DNA from: CAVRCA01 sp963719345
Lineage (GTDB): Bacteria; Pseudomonadota; Alphaproteobacteria; Acetobacterales; Acetobacteraceae
Length of the DNA stretch: 64,000 nucleotides
Direction: 5' to 3'
NCBI GenBank assembly: GCA_963719345.1
Contig: CAVRCA010000007.1
Location: 62,001 to 126,000, forward strand
Within the stretch, counting starts at the first letter, position 1, and every line of letters starts with the position of its first letter. The translations under genes and the position numbers were made by a program. Under the pieces are notes generated by a model. That model did no database searches. It saw nothing but the letters and a program-made list of their open reading frames with translations, and was not told where the DNA came from. Positions 18,861 to 29,204 of the stretch are shown piece by piece.

Positions 18861-19040
18861 ATGGCCGACACGTCCCGCTGCTCCGTCTGCGGCAGGCCGG
18901 TGACGGAACGGTTCCGCCCGTTCTGCAGCGCCCGCTGCGCCGACGTCGATCTCGGTCGCTGGTTGACCGGCCAATACCGGGTTCCGGCCGAGCGGGAGAC
19001 GGAGACGGACGGCATCCCTGCCGACGAGCAGTCGGAATGA
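18861..19040 (+). CDS. yacG: DNA gyrase inhibitor YacG
   Basis: Very short zinc protein of 59 aa. Four cysteines sit in CSVCGRPV and FCSARCADVDLGRW, the treble-clef zinc knuckle of YacG, followed by an acidic tail (AERETETDGIPADEQSE). E. coli YacG binds GyrB and inhibits gyrase. ATG 18861 is 18 bp after the rng stop, with GGGGAGA upstream. This rng-yacG-tRNA-Phe order is usual in Alphaproteobacteria. Confidence 0.95.
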   Translation: MADTSRCSVCGRPVTERFRPFCSARCADVDLGRWLTGQYRVPAERETETDGIPADEQSE

Positions 19041-19088
19041 CCCGGCTTGATCGTCGGGCAGGGTTGGGTTAATGCCTCGCGCGCGCTA

Positions 19089-19164
19089 GCCCAGGTAGCT
19101 CAGTTGGTAGAGCATGCGACTGAAAATCGCAGTGTCGGTGGTTCAATTCCGCCCCTGGGCACCA
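19089..19164 (+). tRNA. tRNA-Phe (GAA anticodon), CCA encoded
   Basis: Full cloverleaf: acceptor GCCCAGG/CCTGGGC, D-arm GCTC...GAGC, anticodon stem TGCGA/TCGCA around CTGAAAA with anticodon GAA at 19122-19124, T-arm CGGTGGTTCAATTCCGCC, then ACCA. It follows yacG by 48 bp. The 3' end directly borders a decayed transposase fragment, so it may have served as an insertion or recombination point. Confidence 0.97.
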
Positions 19165-19165
19165 T

Positions 19166-19440
19166 TTGCCGCGCAAGTCGCAGCAGTGCCAGCGCACCAC
19201 GCCGTCGCGCGCCGGTTCCGGCCCCGCCAGCACCAGCGCCCGCAGTTCGGCCATCTGGGTCGGCGTGAGCGGGCTGGCGGTCGCCGCCCGGCTGGTGGAC
19301 AAGCCGTCGATCCCCTCTGCGCTGTAGCGGTCAACTCAGTCCCGCAACATCTGCCGGTCCATGCCGCGCGACTGCGCCGCCTCGGTAATTCGTCTGAGTA
19401 TCTGACCGGGAATACAGACGGGCAGCTCAATAGCCAAGTC
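19166..19440 (-). pseudogene. Remnant of an IS630-type transposase (N-terminal HTH part only)
   Basis: Read on the minus strand, this stretch gives ITEAAQSRGMDRQMLRD, a stop where Trp is expected, then VDRYSAEGIDGLSTS, LTPTQMAELRALVLAGPEPA and RDGVVRWHCCDLR. This is the tandem helix-turn-helix N-terminus of IS630-family transposases; the DDE catalytic domain is absent. The reading breaks off exactly at the 3' end of tRNA-Phe. It accounts for the otherwise gene-free gap of about 330 bp before the VOC gene. No terminal inverted repeats were found. Confidence 0.75.
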
Positions 19441-19492
19441 AAGCATAGTCTCCGGTGCTAGACACTCCCACGCGACCCGACGGGAGAGGAAC

Positions 19493-19846
19493 ATGGCAGT
19501 CAAGCGGATCGTGACGAATATCGCGGCAGACCGCACCACCGTCGCCAAAGCCTTCTATTGTGACGTTCTGGGCATGACGGTCGCCATGGACATTGGCTGG
19601 ATCCTGACGTTTACGGCGGACGCCACGGCACCGCCGCAGATCAGCGTCGCAACCGAGGGGGGATCTGGGACGGCCGTTCCCGACATGTCCATCGAGGTGG
19701 ACGACATCGACGATGTTCATCGGCGCGCGATGGCGGGCGGCTTTGCCATCGAATATGGTCCAGTGACCGAACCGTGGGGCGTCAAGCGTTTTTATGTCCG
19801 CGATCCTTTCAATCGCTTGCTCAACATCTTGGCGCATGTCGCATGA
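19493..19846 (+). CDS. VOC family (glyoxalase-like) protein
   Basis: A 117-aa protein of the vicinal oxygen chelate fold, the size of one glyoxalase/bleomycin-resistance unit. It shows the two beta-alpha-beta-beta-beta modules: VKRIVTNIAADRTTVAKAFYCDVLGM at the start (in part AKAFYCDVLGM) and EVDDIDDVHRRAMAGGFAIEYGPVTEPWG then KRFYVRDPFNRLLNILAH at the end. Glu and His ligands are not all conserved, so enzymatic activity is uncertain. The start ATG 19493 has GGGAGAGGAAC upstream. The gene stands alone between the IS remnant and a convergent GNAT gene. The substrate is unknown. Confidence 0.87.
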   Translation: MAVKRIVTNIAADRTTVAKAFYCDVLGMTVAMDIGWILTFTADATAPPQISVATEGGSGTAVPDMSIEVDDIDDVHRRAMAGGFAIEYGPVTEPWGVKRFYVRDPFNRLLNILAHVA

Positions 19847-19875
19847 TGAGCATGCAAGTCACAACAAGGATGTGG

Positions 19876-20414
19876 CTAAGCGCGGATCGCGTCGGAAATC
19901 CGCATGCCCAGACTGACCGGCACGTTCCAGACCTCGCGGACGGCGCGCACAGTGCGGAACCCCATGCGCAGATAGGTCGGCAGCGCCCGCGGATGATCGG
20001 CCGTACACGTGTTGACCGTCATCGCGCGCGGCGTCGGGCGCCATGCCTCGTCGACCGCATGACGCAGGAAGGCCGCGCCGAGCCCGGTGCCGACGGCGTG
20101 CGGCATCAGGCCGAAATAGCTCAGGTTGACGTCCGGCCCGCTGCGCGCGTCGAGCTCGAAAAATCCCGCCGGCTCGCCGCCGGCATAAAGCACGTGGATG
20201 CCGACACGCGGGTGGCGCAACAAGGCCGCGAGTTCCGGGTCCGGCATCGTCCGGCGCAGCCACCAGCAGTAGTCCGCGCCGACGGTGTCGTAGAGAAAAC
20301 GGTAGAACGCCACCGTTGGGGCGGCAACCCGGACGACCGAAACGCCGGCCGGCAGCGCCGGCCCGGACCCGCGGGCGGAGCCTCCATGCGCAGGAACGTG
20401 ACGGTGACCGCCAC
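19876..20414 (-). CDS. GNAT family N-acetyltransferase (probable frame break near 20350)
   Basis: The well-supported part (up to 20313) reads VAFYRFLYDTVGADYCWWLR, VGIHVLYAGGEPAGFFELD, the acetyl-CoA loop region LMPHAVGTGLGAAFLRHAVDEAW, and LPTYLRMGFRTV, a complete GNAT core. Upstream, the same frame continues protein-like (PALPAGVSVVRVAAPT), while the natural beginning VTVTFLRMEAPP lies in another frame, starting at GTG 20414. One missing base around 20350-20370 would join them to about 179 aa. It lies downstream of rpoD on the same strand. The substrate is unknown. Confidence 0.72.
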
Positions 20415-20472
20415 GCGCACAACCGCCTCGCCCGCACGTGTTCCCGACCAGGCCACTCGTGCTCCGGCGGGC

Positions 20473-22419
<1,947 letters not shown>

Positions 22420-22489
22420 GCTCAAGGCGCTCCGAAAAGAATGTGGTGCCCACGCGCGGCGGGGCTAATGGGTGCGGTCATGCTGCGGA

Positions 22490-24268
22490 TCATGCTTGGG
22501 TCTCCTCTGGCTCGACCCCGTGCAATGCGTCGCGGGCCTTGCGCAGCGCGATCAGGCGCCGTTGGTTCGCTTCGTTCATCGTTTCGCTGAATGCGCGGCG
22601 GGCGGCGGCAACTTCTTCCTCTAGGCGATCGCCACTGATCAAGCCGAAATGGTGCCACCAGCCCGCCTCCGCCTCCGCCGGCATCGCCGTGGGCGCAGCA
22701 CAGGCCGGCAGCGGAAGTGGGCTCGATGACAACGTCTGGGCGGCCTCCGTTGCCAGTCCAACCGAAGTCAGGTGGTCAATCAGCGCAGGCGAGTCAAGCA
22801 CGTCCGCGTGATCCGCCCAGCGGATCACTTCGTCCCGCAGCCGCTCGAACGGGGCCGGCAGCGCCAGCTCCGAGCAGGCATGCTCCACGTCATGCAGCAG
22901 AATTGGATGACGGAGCAGGATGGCGATCAAAACCCTCGCCCGTTCGACGTCGGCGTTGCCGTCCGTCGGAGATGGCCGCGGCGCCGCGCGCGGCGGCGCG
23001 GCAGACCGGCGGCCATGGAACAGTTGGTTGCGTAGAGTACGCAGGGTCTGACGATATTCCCACGCCAAAGAGCGGTCCGGGATGCGGCCCGCGGCGGCCT
23101 CGAGCCGCGCCCCGAAGGCGGCCCGCTGCTCGGGCGAGTTCGCATCCACGCCCTGTCGAAGCAGATCGAACAGCGCCTCGGCGAGCGGCTGCGCCGCCTC
23201 CAGGGTGGCCCGGAACGCGGCCACGCCGTGACGGCGAACCAACGTGTCGGGGTCCTCGCCGGCCGGCAGTGCGGCGATGCTCAGCGTGCGCTCGGGTCCG
23301 AGCAGCGGCAACGCCAGCTCGGCCGCCCGCGCCGCTGCCCGTGCGCCGGCCGCGTCGCCGTCGAAGCAGAGCACGGGCGCCGGGCTCAGTCGCCACAACT
23401 CCTCAAGCTGCTCCTCGGTCAGCGCGGTGCCGAGCGGCGCCACGGCGGCGAGAAAATCCGCCTGGTGCAGAGCGATGACGTCCATGTAGCCCTCGACCAC
23501 CAGCACCCGGGCGCCGCGCCGGACCGCCTCGCGGGCCAGATCGGCCGCATACAACGTGCGCCGCTTGGCGAACAGGCCGGTCTCGGGGCCGTTGACGTAT
23601 TTGGGCTGGCCGGTCCCCAGCGTGCGTCCGCCAAAGCTGATCACCCGGCCGCGCCGGTCGCGGATCGGGAACATCACCCGGTTGAAGAACAGATCGTGGT
23701 AGCGGCCCGGCTCGTCAGCCGCCCGCAGCAGCCCGGCCTCGGCCAGTGCCGCCGGCTCGATCCCGTCCCGCGCCAGGGCGGCAGCCAGCGCCCCCCTGCC
23801 CTCGCCGGACCAGCCGAGACCGAAGCGGCCGATCGTCGCGTCGGAGAGGCCGCGCCCGTGAAGATAATCGAGCGCCGCCCGCCCGTCCGGCAGATGCAGC
23901 CGGCGGGCGAACTCGGACTGCGCCGCGGCGAGCACCGCGTAGCCATCCTGCCGCCGCTGCTCCGCCTCGCCGACGGCGGTCGGCTTGGGCACCTCCATCC
24001 CGGCTTCGGCGGCGAGCTGCCCGACGGCGTCCGGGAAACTCAGGCCCTGGCCCTGCATCAGAAAACTGATCGCATCGCCGTGGGCGCCGCAACCGAAACA
24101 GTGGAAATGGTCGTCATAGACGTAGAACGACGGTGTCTTCTCGCCGTGGAGCGGGCAGCACGCCTTCCACTGCCGGCCGGAGCGGACCAGCCGCACGGTC
24201 CGCCCGATCAGCCCGGCAAGCGGCGTGCGCGCCCGCAGCTCGTCTAGAAAGGCGGCGGGAAGCGCCAT
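22490..24268 (-). CDS. dnaG: DNA primase
   Basis: Makes RNA primers at the replication fork. The 592-aa protein has an N-terminal CHC2 zinc domain (Cys38, His41, Cys57, Cys60 in CCPLHGEKTPSF and FHCFGCGAHGDAI), the primase core with FNRVMFPIRDRRGRVISFGGRTL (in part), the TOPRIM motifs LVVEGYMDVIAL and LCFDGDAAGARAA, and a C-terminal helicase-binding region. Start ATG 24268 overlaps the yqeY stop by one base (TGATG), so yqeY-dnaG are translationally coupled. The gene is intact. Confidence 0.97.
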   Translation of the reverse strand: MALPAAFLDELRARTPLAGLIGRTVRLVRSGRQWKACCPLHGEKTPSFYVYDDHFHCFGCGAHGDAISFLMQGQGLSFPDAVGQLAAEAGMEVPKPTAVGEAEQRRQDGYAVLAAAQSEFARRLHLPDGRAALDYLHGRGLSDATIGRFGLGWSGEGRGALAAALARDGIEPAALAEAGLLRAADEPGRYHDLFFNRVMFPIRDRRGRVISFGGRTLGTGQPKYVNGPETGLFAKRRTLYAADLAREAVRRGARVLVVEGYMDVIALHQADFLAAVAPLGTALTEEQLEELWRLSPAPVLCFDGDAAGARAAARAAELALPLLGPERTLSIAALPAGEDPDTLVRRHGVAAFRATLEAAQPLAEALFDLLRQGVDANSPEQRAAFGARLEAAAGRIPDRSLAWEYRQTLRTLRNQLFHGRRSAAPPRAAPRPSPTDGNADVERARVLIAILLRHPILLHDVEHACSELALPAPFERLRDEVIRWADHADVLDSPALIDHLTSVGLATEAAQTLSSSPLPLPACAAPTAMPAEAEAGWWHHFGLISGDRLEEEVAAARRAFSETMNEANQRRLIALRKARDALHGVEPEETQA

Positions 24269-24732
24269 CAGCCGCCCAGCTTCGCTTTCACCAGCGGCCC
24301 CGCCCGGCCCAGATCCAGCCCCGCCGCGTGCTTCGCCTTCAGCGCCGCCATCACCCGACCCATGTCCTTTGCGGTGCTCGCGCCGGTTTCGGCGACCGCC
24401 GCCGCCACCGCCTGTTCAAGCTCCGCAGCGTTCAGCTGGCGAGGGAGAAAACCCTCGATGACGGCGATCTCCGCCTCCTCCTTGTCGACCAGATCCTGCC
24501 GGCGACCCTGGCGGTAGAGGTCCACCAATTCGCGGCGCGATTTCACCATGCCGCGCAGGGCGGCGATCACCTCGTCGTCGGTCACCCGCTCCACCCCTTT
24601 TGGACGCGCCGCGATGTCGATGTCCTTTACGCGCGCAAGGATCATCCGCAGGGTCGAGGTGCGGGCACCGTCGCCGGCCTTCATCGAGGTTTTTAGCTGG
24701 TCGGTGAACTGATCGCGCAGGCTCATCCTCAT
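24268..24732 (-). CDS. GatB/YqeY domain protein
   Basis: About 154 aa, helical protein related to the tail of GatB, always found next to dnaG/rpoD in many bacteria. Its role is unproven but a link with tRNA-dependent amidation or RNA is assumed from the fold. Visible blocks are LRDQFTDQLKTSMKAGDGART, TLRMILARVKDID, VTDDEVIAALRGMVKSRRE and, near the end, KDMGRVMAALKAKHAAGLD. Two ATG codons (24732 and 24726) are possible; the usual family start MSLRD corresponds to 24726. The gene diverges from carA, with about 110 bp between. Confidence 0.93.
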   Translation of the reverse strand: MRMSLRDQFTDQLKTSMKAGDGARTSTLRMILARVKDIDIAARPKGVERVTDDEVIAALRGMVKSRRELVDLYRQGRRQDLVDKEEAEIAVIEGFLPRQLNAAELEQAVAAAVAETGASTAKDMGRVMAALKAKHAAGLDLGRAGPLVKAKLGG

Positions 24733-24844
24733 CCCTCGCTCGAAAAACATCCCCTACTAATACGGGAGTCCTCGCGCCGGAAAAAACTTCCTGGATGGGG
24801 TCCGTGGCTTGCGGCGGGAAATATTCTCCCATACGTGTGGATCC

Positions 24845-26235
24845 ATGTCAGTCCCCGTCGACACGATCATCGATAAACTGGGCGGCGCCGAGGCGGCCGC
24901 CCGCCTCACCGGCGTCGGCACCGAAGCCGTCCGCAAATGGCGCCAAGCGCGCAGCATCCCGCCCCGGCACTGGCCGGCGGTGATCGCGGCCACCGGCTAT
25001 ACGCTGGGGGACTTGTCGGGCGACCTCGACGCCGGTGCGCCTGGCGCCCCTGGGTCCGACCCCGAAGCCCCCGCCGCGGGTCCGCCGCTTGGCGCAAGCG
25101 CAGCCCTCGTCCTCGCCGACGGGGCGGTGTTCTGGGGCCGCGGCTTTGGCGCCCACACCGGTTCGCCCGCGCCGGTCGGCGAAGTATGCTTCAACACCGG
25201 GATGACCGGCTACCAGGAGACCCTGACCGATCCCTCCTACGCCGGCCAGATCATTAGCTTTACCTTCCCGCATATCGGCAATGTCGGCACCACGACCGAG
25301 GATCTCGAGGCGGCCAACGTCGCGGCGCGCGGCCTGGTGGTGAAGCAGGACGTCACCGAGCCGTCCAACTGGCGCTCCCACCAGCCGCTCGACGCTTGGC
25401 TGCGCGCGCGCGGCCTCGCCGGCATCGCCGGGGTGGACACGCGGCGCCTCACCATCCGGGTGCGCGACGGCGGCGCGCCGAGCGGGGTGCTGAGCTTCCC
25501 TGCCGATGGACGGTTCGACCTGCCGGCGCTGCAGGCGCAGGCGGCGGCTTGGCCGGGGCTCGCGGGCATGGATCTCGCCCGCCACGTCTCCTGTACCAGA
25601 GTTACAGGTGGGATGAGACGGAATGGGCGTACCCGGCGGGAACCGGCCGGCAGGCCGCGCCGCGCCACCACGTCGTCGCGGTGGATTACGGGGCGAAGCG
25701 CAACATCCTCCGCTGCCTCGCCTCTTCGGGCTGCCGCGTGACGGTGCTGCCGGCGACGGCAAGCGCCGAGGACATTTTGCGTCAAGAACCCGACGGCGTG
25801 TTTCTGTCGAACGGCCCGGGCGATCCGGCGGCGACGGCCGAGTACGCGGTGCCCGCCATCCGCGGCGTGCTCGACAGCCGCGTGCCGCTGTTCGGCATCT
25901 GCCTCGGTCACCAGTTGTTGGCATTGGCGCTGGGCGCGCGAACGTACAAGCTCGACCGCGGCCATCGCGGCGCCAACCAGCCGGTGAAGGAGCTGGCCAC
26001 TGGAAAAGTCGAGATCACCAGCCAGAACCACGGTTTCGCGGTGGATGGGGCGACGCTCCCCGAGGGCGTCAAGGTGACCCATGTCAGCCTGTTCGACGGC
26101 AGCAACGAGGGGCTTGCCTGCACCGACCGCCCGGTGTTCAGCGTGCAGTACCACCCTGAGGCCAGCCCCGGCCCGGCCGACAGCCATCACCTGTTCGAGC
26201 GGTTCGTGGGCATGATGGACGCGACGCGTGCCTGA
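24845..26235 (+). CDS. carA: Carbamoyl-phosphate synthase small subunit with N-terminal HTH-like extension (frame break at 25597)
   Basis: Glutaminase subunit supplying ammonia to CarB for carbamoyl phosphate, used for arginine and pyrimidines. Residues 1-60 (IIDKLGGAEAAARLTGVGTE, AVRKWRQARSIPPRHWPAVI) look like a Cro/YdaS-type helix-turn-helix and are extra to the classical protein. The CarA domain begins near residue 85 (AALVLADGAVFWGRGFGAH) and has GEVCFNTGMTGYQETLTDPS. After residue ~250 the frame changes at ACCAGAG: adding one C gives QSYRWDETEWAYPA, VVAVDYGAKRNILRCL, the nucleophile in LFGICLGHQLLALALG, and the His/Glu in VQYHPEASPGP. Corrected length is 463 aa. The indel is probably a sequence error. 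Confidence 0.9.
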
Positions 26236-26533
26236 CGCCCGCGCCGTCCTGCTCGGGGTGGCGTTCCGCAACACGGTAAGCGAGCCGAATGTCGAGGCAG
26301 GGTTCGAGCGCGTTCGGGATCTGGCCGGTGTGCCGCTCGACGCTCGTGCGTTCCACGCGGCGCTCGCCGAGTGCGTGCGTGACGGCCTGGTCCGCGAGCC
26401 CGTGCGTCTTCCCGAGGGCGCGTTGCAATGCCACTGGCGCCTGGAGCTGACCCCGGCCGGAGTGGCTGCCGCGCGGGCTCAGCCGGCTGTGTCGGCGGGA
26501 AACCAGTCGCCGAGCACCTGCTCGACATCGTAG
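26228..26533 (+). CDS. Conserved-looking small protein of unknown function, coupled to carA
   Basis: A 101-aa frame starting at GTG 26228, overlapping the carA stop by eight bases. I do not recognise a family. The central part (GFERVRDLAGVPLDARAFHA, ALAECVRDGLVREPVRLPEG) looks like a small winged-helix or helical domain, and WRLELTPAGVAAARA resembles the end of such a unit. The final ~18 residues run antisense into the DUF29 gene. Tight coupling to carA suggests co-expression. In related genomes carB often follows, but it is not present here. Confidence 0.6.
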   Translation: MPDARAVLLGVAFRNTVSEPNVEAGFERVRDLAGVPLDARAFHAALAECVRDGLVREPVRLPEGALQCHWRLELTPAGVAAARAQPAVSAGNQSPSTCSTS

Positions 26534-26931
26534 CTGAGCGTCTCCAGCGGGACCCGCGGCCTCTCGTCATAGAGGCTGAGCGACCGCGCGGCGAGGCGCC
26601 GCGCTCCGAACAGTTCGCCCTGGACCATTTCCGGCACGTCCCGGAGCAGGGATGGACTGTCCCGGAGCAGCCGCCCAACCGCTGCGCGGGCCTCGATGAT
26701 GCTGTCCTGCCAGCCCCGGCGGGGTTCTGTCGCCGGTGACGCTTGTAGCTTCAACAAGTGCTGGAGGATGCTCGCCACGTGGCTCTCGAGCGAGCGGCGG
26801 TCCGCCTTGGCCAAGCTTTCGATCTCCTCGGCCAAGCGGTCGTAGTCAAGCCGGGCATGATCATGCTCACGGAGGGCTTGCGCCTGCTCCATGGCCCAAC
26901 GCACGACGTCCCTGTCGTAAAGCTCGTCCAT
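26479..26931 (-). CDS. DUF29 family protein
   Basis: A 150-aa protein of the DUF29 family: LYDRDVVRWAMEQAQALREH, LDYDRLAEEIESLAKADRRSL (the signature 'LAEEIEsL'), LHLLKLQASPATE after ILQ, and a C-terminal YDVEQVLGDWFP. DUF29 proteins are small helical proteins common in cyanobacteria and Alphaproteobacteria, often in many copies and in variable regions; their function is not known. Here it is convergent with the small gene downstream of carA and overlaps it by 55 bp, and it borders a stretch of decayed DNA. Confidence 0.88.
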   Translation of the reverse strand: MDELYDRDVVRWAMEQAQALREHDHARLDYDRLAEEIESLAKADRRSLESHVASILQHLLKLQASPATEPRRGWQDSIIEARAAVGRLLRDSPSLLRDVPEMVQGELFGARRLAARSLSLYDERPRVPLETLSYDVEQVLGDWFPADTAG

Positions 26932-27278
26932 AGTGAAATTCTACAATGAAGCCGGCAAGTCACACTACATCTTGGCTCAATTCAACGGGGCGAAGATGCC
27001 TAAAGGGACCCCGAGGCGAGAAGCGCCCGGCCGACATGATCGGCAACGCCGTCCACGTTATGCGGATTGCCACAGGCATCGCTCGTCCACGTGTTCGTCG
27101 AGGTCGTGAGCGAGGAACCCGACACCCTGCCCATGGTCGCCACCGCCCAGGCTTGCGGGGCGCTCGACTGGCTTTCCGACGAACCTGACCTTTAGACCGA
27201 TGCCGACCTTCTACCGCCACGGGCCGGTTAGGTGTTCGCCTTCGGCAGCATCGTCTTACCGGCCATAACCCAAACCCA
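26932..27278 (+). other. Stretch without an intact gene; decayed small accessory ORF
   Basis: On the plus strand FYNEAGKSHYILAQFNGAKM then PKGTPRRE is followed, in a different frame, by KRPADMIGNAVHVMRIATG. This is reminiscent of small basic proteins of plasmids and genomic islands that carry an 'RPaD.IgnAv.VmrIATGE' segment. Further on VFVEVVSEEPDTLPMVATAQ and ACGALDWLSDEPDL end in a stop at about 27195. I see no complete coding gene, promoter or terminator here. It looks like eroded accessory DNA. Confidence 0.5.
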
Positions 27279-27902
27279 TCACACCACCGGCCGATCGCCG
27301 ATCTCCCGCAGCAGCTTACGCCGCATGGCGTCGGCGAAGGCGGGGTAGTCGGGACATGGCAGGGCAAAGGCGCCGGGGCCGCCGATGACCTCGCGGGTAT
27401 AACTCTCCAGCAGGTCCGGCTCCTCGTGCAGCACGCAGAGGCCGTTGATCGTGATGCCCGCCGCCGCCATGCGGTCGCGCACCGGCGCCGGCGCGATCCC
27501 GTCATTCGAGCGGCCGTCGCCGATCATGTCCACCACCTGCCGCCGCGCCGGCGCCGGCGCATGGGCGAGCAAGGTCAGCGCCGCGAGCAAGGCCTCGCCG
27601 ATCGCGGTCGCCCCGGCGCGCACTACCCGCGGCACGTTCTCCACCTGCCCGGCGAAACCGGCCGCCTCCGCCGGCGAGCCGATCCGGGTCCAGTCCACCA
27701 TCACCTCCTGCGCGCCGGCGCCGGACCACAGCAGCAGCGCGCCGAGGCTCGCGCGGGCCGGCCCGCCGGTCAGGCCCGCCACCACCTCGGGGTCGCGCAG
27801 CGCCGCCCCCATCGCGCCCGCCATCAGGTTGAACTCGTCGAAGGTGACGCTGGCAGAGCCGTCGAGCGCCAGCACCAGGGCGAGGTCCACCAGATCATCC
27901 AT
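27279..27902 (-). CDS. DUF1194 (von Willebrand A-like) protein
   Basis: A 207-aa VWA-fold protein of the DUF1194 family. The MIDAS metal site is seen as LVLALDGSASVTFDEF at residues about 8-22, with TAIGEALLAAL giving the Thr, and VVDMIGDGRSNDG the later Asp. Most DUF1194 proteins have a signal peptide and are exported; this one lacks an obvious one, starting MDDLVDLALVLALDGS, so it is either cytosolic or begins further upstream. It diverges from the CoA-transferase gene with about 80 bp between. The function is unknown. Confidence 0.85.
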   Translation of the reverse strand: MDDLVDLALVLALDGSASVTFDEFNLMAGAMGAALRDPEVVAGLTGGPARASLGALLLWSGAGAQEVMVDWTRIGSPAEAAGFAGQVENVPRVVRAGATAIGEALLAALTLLAHAPAPARRQVVDMIGDGRSNDGIAPAPVRDRMAAAGITINGLCVLHEEPDLLESYTREVIGGPGAFALPCPDYPAFADAMRRKLLREIGDRPVV

Positions 27903-27980
27903 CCCAGGAGACTATCGCAGACCGCCCCTTGAGCGCGCGGCGGGAGCAGACGAGTATCGGCCAACTGGGAGAACAAGCCG

Positions 27981-29204
27981 ATGCCGGACAGCCCCGCCGA
28001 TACCAAGAGCGCCGCCGAGCGCGCCGCCACCGCGCACCTGCCGCTGTCGCGGATCACCGTGCTCGACCTCACGCTCGCCCGCGCCGGCCCGACCGCGGTG
28101 CGTCATCTGGCGGACTGGGGTGCGAACGTCATCCGCATCGAGCCGCCGGACACCGGCGGCGAGGAGATCAGCGGCGCCCGACACGGTTTCGATTTTCAGA
28201 ACCTGCACCGCAACAAGCGTGCGATCCGGCTCAACCTGAAGTCGCCCGAGGGTCACGCAGCGTTCATGCGGCTGGTGGAAAAGGCCGACGTCATCGTCGA
28301 GAACATGCGCGCCGCGGTCAAACACCGGCTCAAGGTGGCGTGGGAGGACGTCCGCAAAGTCAACCCGCGCATCGTCTACGGCAGCATCTCGGGCTTCGGA
28401 CAGGACGGCCCGTACGGCCCGCGCGCCGGCGTCGACCAGATCGCGCAGGGCATGGGCGGCCTGATGTCGATCACGGGACTGCCCGGCCAGGGCCCGGTGC
28501 GCGTCGGCATCCCGATCGCCGACCTCACCGCCGGCAATCTTCTTGCATTGGGCATCATGACCGCCCTGTTCGACCGCGAGACGACCGGCGAGGGGCGCTG
28601 GGTCCACACCAGCCTGCTGGAAGCGCAGGTGTTCATGCTGGATTTCCAGGCCTCGCGTTGGCTGATGGCCAAGGAGGTGGCCCCGCAGGCCGGCAACGAC
28701 CACCCGACCGGCATCCCGACCGGCGTGTTCCCGACCAGCGACGGCCATATCAACATCGCCGCCAGCTCCGCCCGGTTGTGGGAGCGGTTCTGCGACACGA
28801 TCGGCCAGCCGGAGTGGAAGCAGAAGCCGGAATGGAGCAGCCAGAAGGGCCGCAGCACTGACAGAAAAGCGATCAACGCGGCGATCGGGGAGATCACACG
28901 CCACAAGCCGTCGACCTACTGGATCGAGCTGTTCGAGGGCGCCGGCATCCCGTGCGGGCCGATCAACACGATCGACCAGGTGTTTGCCGATCCGCAGGTC
29001 CAGCATCTCGGCATGGCGCGAAAAGTGCGGCATCCCAAGCTGGGCGAACAGGAAGTCGTCGCCTCGCCGATCAACATGACGGGCTACACGCGCGACATCC
29101 GCACCCCGACCCCGGAGGCCGACGCCGACACCGACGAGGTGCTGCACTCGGTCGGCTACGGCGACGCCGAGATCGCCGACATGCGCAAGAAAGGCGCCAT
29201 CTGA
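27981..29204 (+). CDS. Family III CoA-transferase (CaiB/BaiF type)
   Basis: A 407-aa class III CoA-transferase moving CoA between carboxylic acids. The fold starts at ITVLDLTLARAGPTAVRHLADWGANVIRIE; seen here are DFQNLHRNKRAIRLNLK, VIVENMRAAVKHRL, YGSISGFGQDGPYG, and GVDQIAQGMGGLMSITG with the candidate catalytic Asp. The C-terminal lobe has IPCGPINTIDQVFADPQVQ. The start ATG 27981 has GGGAGAAC upstream. Its stop overlaps the start of an enoyl-CoA hydratase gene (TGATG). The CoA acceptor is unknown. The context (hydratase, thioesterase, liv-type importer, BKACE) suggests catabolism of a short or branched organic acid. Confidence 0.93.
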   Translation: MPDSPADTKSAAERAATAHLPLSRITVLDLTLARAGPTAVRHLADWGANVIRIEPPDTGGEEISGARHGFDFQNLHRNKRAIRLNLKSPEGHAAFMRLVEKADVIVENMRAAVKHRLKVAWEDVRKVNPRIVYGSISGFGQDGPYGPRAGVDQIAQGMGGLMSITGLPGQGPVRVGIPIADLTAGNLLALGIMTALFDRETTGEGRWVHTSLLEAQVFMLDFQASRWLMAKEVAPQAGNDHPTGIPTGVFPTSDGHINIAASSARLWERFCDTIGQPEWKQKPEWSSQKGRSTDRKAINAAIGEITRHKPSTYWIELFEGAGIPCGPINTIDQVFADPQVQHLGMARKVRHPKLGEQEVVASPINMTGYTRDIRTPTPEADADTDEVLHSVGYGDAEIADMRKKGAI

